From the NCBI GenBank assembly GCA_005791325.1, contig SXXA01000076.1, positions 1-7,408 of the forward strand: a stretch of DNA of 7,408 nucleotides, written 5' to 3'. A program made the position numbers and the translations under genes. Under the pieces are notes generated by a model, which worked only from the letters and a program-made list of their open reading frames with translations, made no database searches and was not told the DNA's origin. Below are positions 6,270 through 7,408 of this stretch, piece by piece. The DNA comes from Actinomycetota bacterium. GTDB lineage: Bacteria > Margulisbacteria > Marinamargulisbacteria > SXXA01. Numbering within the stretch: position 1 is the first letter of the stretch; each line of letters begins with the position of its first letter.

Positions 6270-7175
6270 TTGACGAGTGATAATGGGTATTGGATTAGGC
6301 GGTTAAGTGCGGGGGGGCTAATCATCTCCTTTTTGTTGTTAACCGGATGTGGGGCAGCATCGTCGGGCTCTGGTAGTCCACAAACCGTGGTTCCAGCCTC
6401 TGCTACAATCGACCCAGAACCAGCACACATGCCGGATGATATTAAATTGGCGTTATCACATTTAAATAATGTTCCCCTTTATTCGGATGCTGTCTTTTTG
6501 TCTACATCAACGATGGGGGTTATCTCACCGGTAGTGGTGAGGACTACCACTGTGTTGGGCACCCCATTTCAAGTATCTGCTAGCCGTCGCGATTTTGGTA
6601 AAGCATCGTTTTATGGCGTATCGAATATTGATTCCAGACGCTGGCTTGATTTGATTAATAATATGGAATGGGTTGAAAATCTAATTGGAGATTATCAACT
6701 CATACGGGTACAAAAATATGAGGGAACATCGGAATCATTTAGTTATACCGTTGGGTTAACCTACCGGCCTTCTTCATTGATTCTGGTGAGTGCCCTGGTA
6801 AAAGATGATTATTCAATGATTAATGATGTTGAATCGTTAACCCGACGGATGCTAACCAAGCTGGTATGGTCAAAACAAGGTGCGGGAGACCACATCACAT
6901 TAAATATGACGATGACAACTGGGGAAATATTGTTTTCGAATGCATCAACGTGTTCGAATCGATTGTTTTCTGGAATTATTCCGTATACGTTAACCATTGC
7001 AACCCCATCGAGTTCGAGAACGATTTCGGGAACACTGGTATCATCTGGATGTGAAATGAGTTCGTTTATTTATGACTCAAAAGGACGTGTTGAAGGTCGA
7101 ATTAGGGTTAGTGACCTATTTAAGGTGAATGTTCAGGCTATTAATCCATCCACGAACGGATGGATTGACTTGTAA
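6270..7175 (+). CDS. Predicted lipoprotein of unknown function
   Basis: Counted from TTG 6270 the product has 301 residues. It opens with a classical lipoprotein signal: a short N-region with Arg10-Arg11, a hydrophobic core AGGLIISFLLL and lipobox LLTGC, giving lipidated Cys27. A Ser/Gly/Pro-rich linker of about 25 residues follows, as in proteins tethered to a membrane. Gly28 after the cysteine is not the inner-membrane retention residue Asp, so by the E. coli rule outer-membrane sorting is expected. The body is Ser/Thr/Val-rich with alternating hydrophobic residues, suggesting beta structure, and holds only two further cysteines (Cys228, Cys261) that could form a periplasmic disulfide. I recognise no domain. 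It follows recJ on the same strand with no clear terminator between them and may be co-transcribed, though a functional link is not evident. Starting at TTG 6237 would add 11 residues. Confidence 0.75.
   Translation: MTSDNGYWIRRLSAGGLIISFLLLTGCGAASSGSGSPQTVVPASATIDPEPAHMPDDIKLALSHLNNVPLYSDAVFLSTSTMGVISPVVVRTTTVLGTPFQVSASRRDFGKASFYGVSNIDSRRWLDLINNMEWVENLIGDYQLIRVQKYEGTSESFSYTVGLTYRPSSLILVSALVKDDYSMINDVESLTRRMLTKLVWSKQGAGDHITLNMTMTTGEILFSNASTCSNRLFSGIIPYTLTIATPSSSRTISGTLVSSGCEMSSFIYDSKGRVEGRIRVSDLFKVNVQAINPSTNGWIDL
7143..7166 (+). other. Perfect 9-bp hairpin in the last codons of the lipoprotein gene
   Basis: AATCCATCC (7143-7151) and GGATGGATT (7158-7166) are exact reverse complements around a six-base loop, ending seven bases before the stop codon at 7173. 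No T-run follows on either strand. It may protect the mRNA 3' end or contribute to termination, while encoding the protein's final residues. Confidence 0.6.
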
Positions 7176-7189
7176 ATGATGGGGGAGCG

Positions 7190-7226
7190 TAGGCAAACGA
7201 ATGGGTGTGTATGAGCACGTTGCCTA
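7190..7226. terminator. Inverted repeat between convergent genes, possible bidirectional terminator
   Basis: TAGGCAAACG (7190-7199) pairs with CGTTGCCTA (7218-7226), nine pairs with one bulged A, around an 18-base loop. It lies 15 bases after the plus-strand stop and 23 bases after the minus-strand stop, exactly where a shared terminator would be. No T-run flanks it on either side, so the intrinsic-terminator reading is uncertain. Confidence 0.4.
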
Positions 7227-7248
7227 ACCATAACATTAAATGGGGGCA

Positions 7249-7408
7249 TTAGAACATAAAATGCATCCCCACTCGATGGCTTAAGCCCAATTGTTCATGG
7301 CTGGAAACCCCATATTGGATGGATACCCGATCCAATTCCAATGACATTCCCCCACTGGGTCTTAAGCGATTGGTAATATCCGACACCCCCACCACAATCA
7401 CCACATCG
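7249..7408 (-). CDS. C-terminal end of a probable outer-membrane beta-barrel protein (partial)
   Basis: On the minus strand an open frame enters from the right edge and ends at TAA (7251-7249), giving 52 residues without a start. It shows alternating hydrophobic strands (DVVIVVGVSD, then MSLELDRVSIQYGV), a 'LGLSHRVGMHF' strand and a terminal Phe (HFMF). A final amphipathic strand ending in aromatic Phe is the recognition signal for BAM-dependent outer-membrane insertion. The 'Y..........LG.SHR......F' ending is reminiscent of the PorV/UPF0164-type barrel family, by recall only. The gene runs toward the lipoprotein gene, 73 bases from its stop. Third-position and codon style match the window's other chromosomal genes. 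The rest of the gene lies outside the window, so the family is unproven. Confidence 0.6.
   Translation of the reverse strand, partial: DVVIVVGVSDITNRLRPSGGMSLELDRVSIQYGVSSHEQLGLSHRVGMHFMF

Overview
The window reads as chromosomal sequence of a Gram-negative, probably proteobacterial and aquatic, bacterium, with a short phage-like piece at its left edge. The Gram-negative call rests on a proteobacterial-type PepN aminopeptidase, a lipoprotein with a lipobox, and the C-terminus of a probable outer-membrane beta-barrel ending in Phe. I cannot name a genus.

Layout: (1) Positions 1-284 hold the last codons of one reading frame and a complete short gene of a type common in marine phages, joined by a TAATG stop/start overlap. 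(2) From 285 the sequence becomes, with no intergenic DNA, the nucleotide-binding half of an ABC exporter whose membrane half is missing. Codon preference changes at the same place, so position ~281-295 is a breakpoint: an assembly chimera, or less likely a real integration. (3) A 40-residue single-span membrane protein overlaps the ABC stop by ATGA (1076-1198) and is followed by a probable terminator. (4) A 201-base intergenic stretch carries two copies of a 12-base direct repeat, each followed by a C4/G4 hairpin. (5) pepN (1400-3976), a complete M1 zinc aminopeptidase with every catalytic residue. (6) A divergent but catalytically intact RecJ-family DHH exonuclease (4107-6206) with an insertion and a very basic C-terminal tail. 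(7) A lipoprotein of unknown function (6270-7175). (8) Convergent to it, the last 52 codons of a minus-strand gene (7249 to the right edge), probably a beta-barrel protein. An imperfect inverted repeat lies between the two convergent stops.

The genes do not form an obvious pathway. PepN acts in cytoplasmic peptide turnover, RecJ in DNA repair and recombination, and the ABC fragment plus small membrane protein in export; the lipoprotein and barrel are envelope proteins. No RNA gene, CRISPR array, insertion sequence or toxin-antitoxin pair is visible, and no intergenic gap exceeds 300 bases. I found no convincing new multi-gene system. The points most worth a second look are the breakpoint at ~285, the translationally coupled micro-membrane protein, the repeat/hairpin array before pepN, and the unrecognised lipoprotein.
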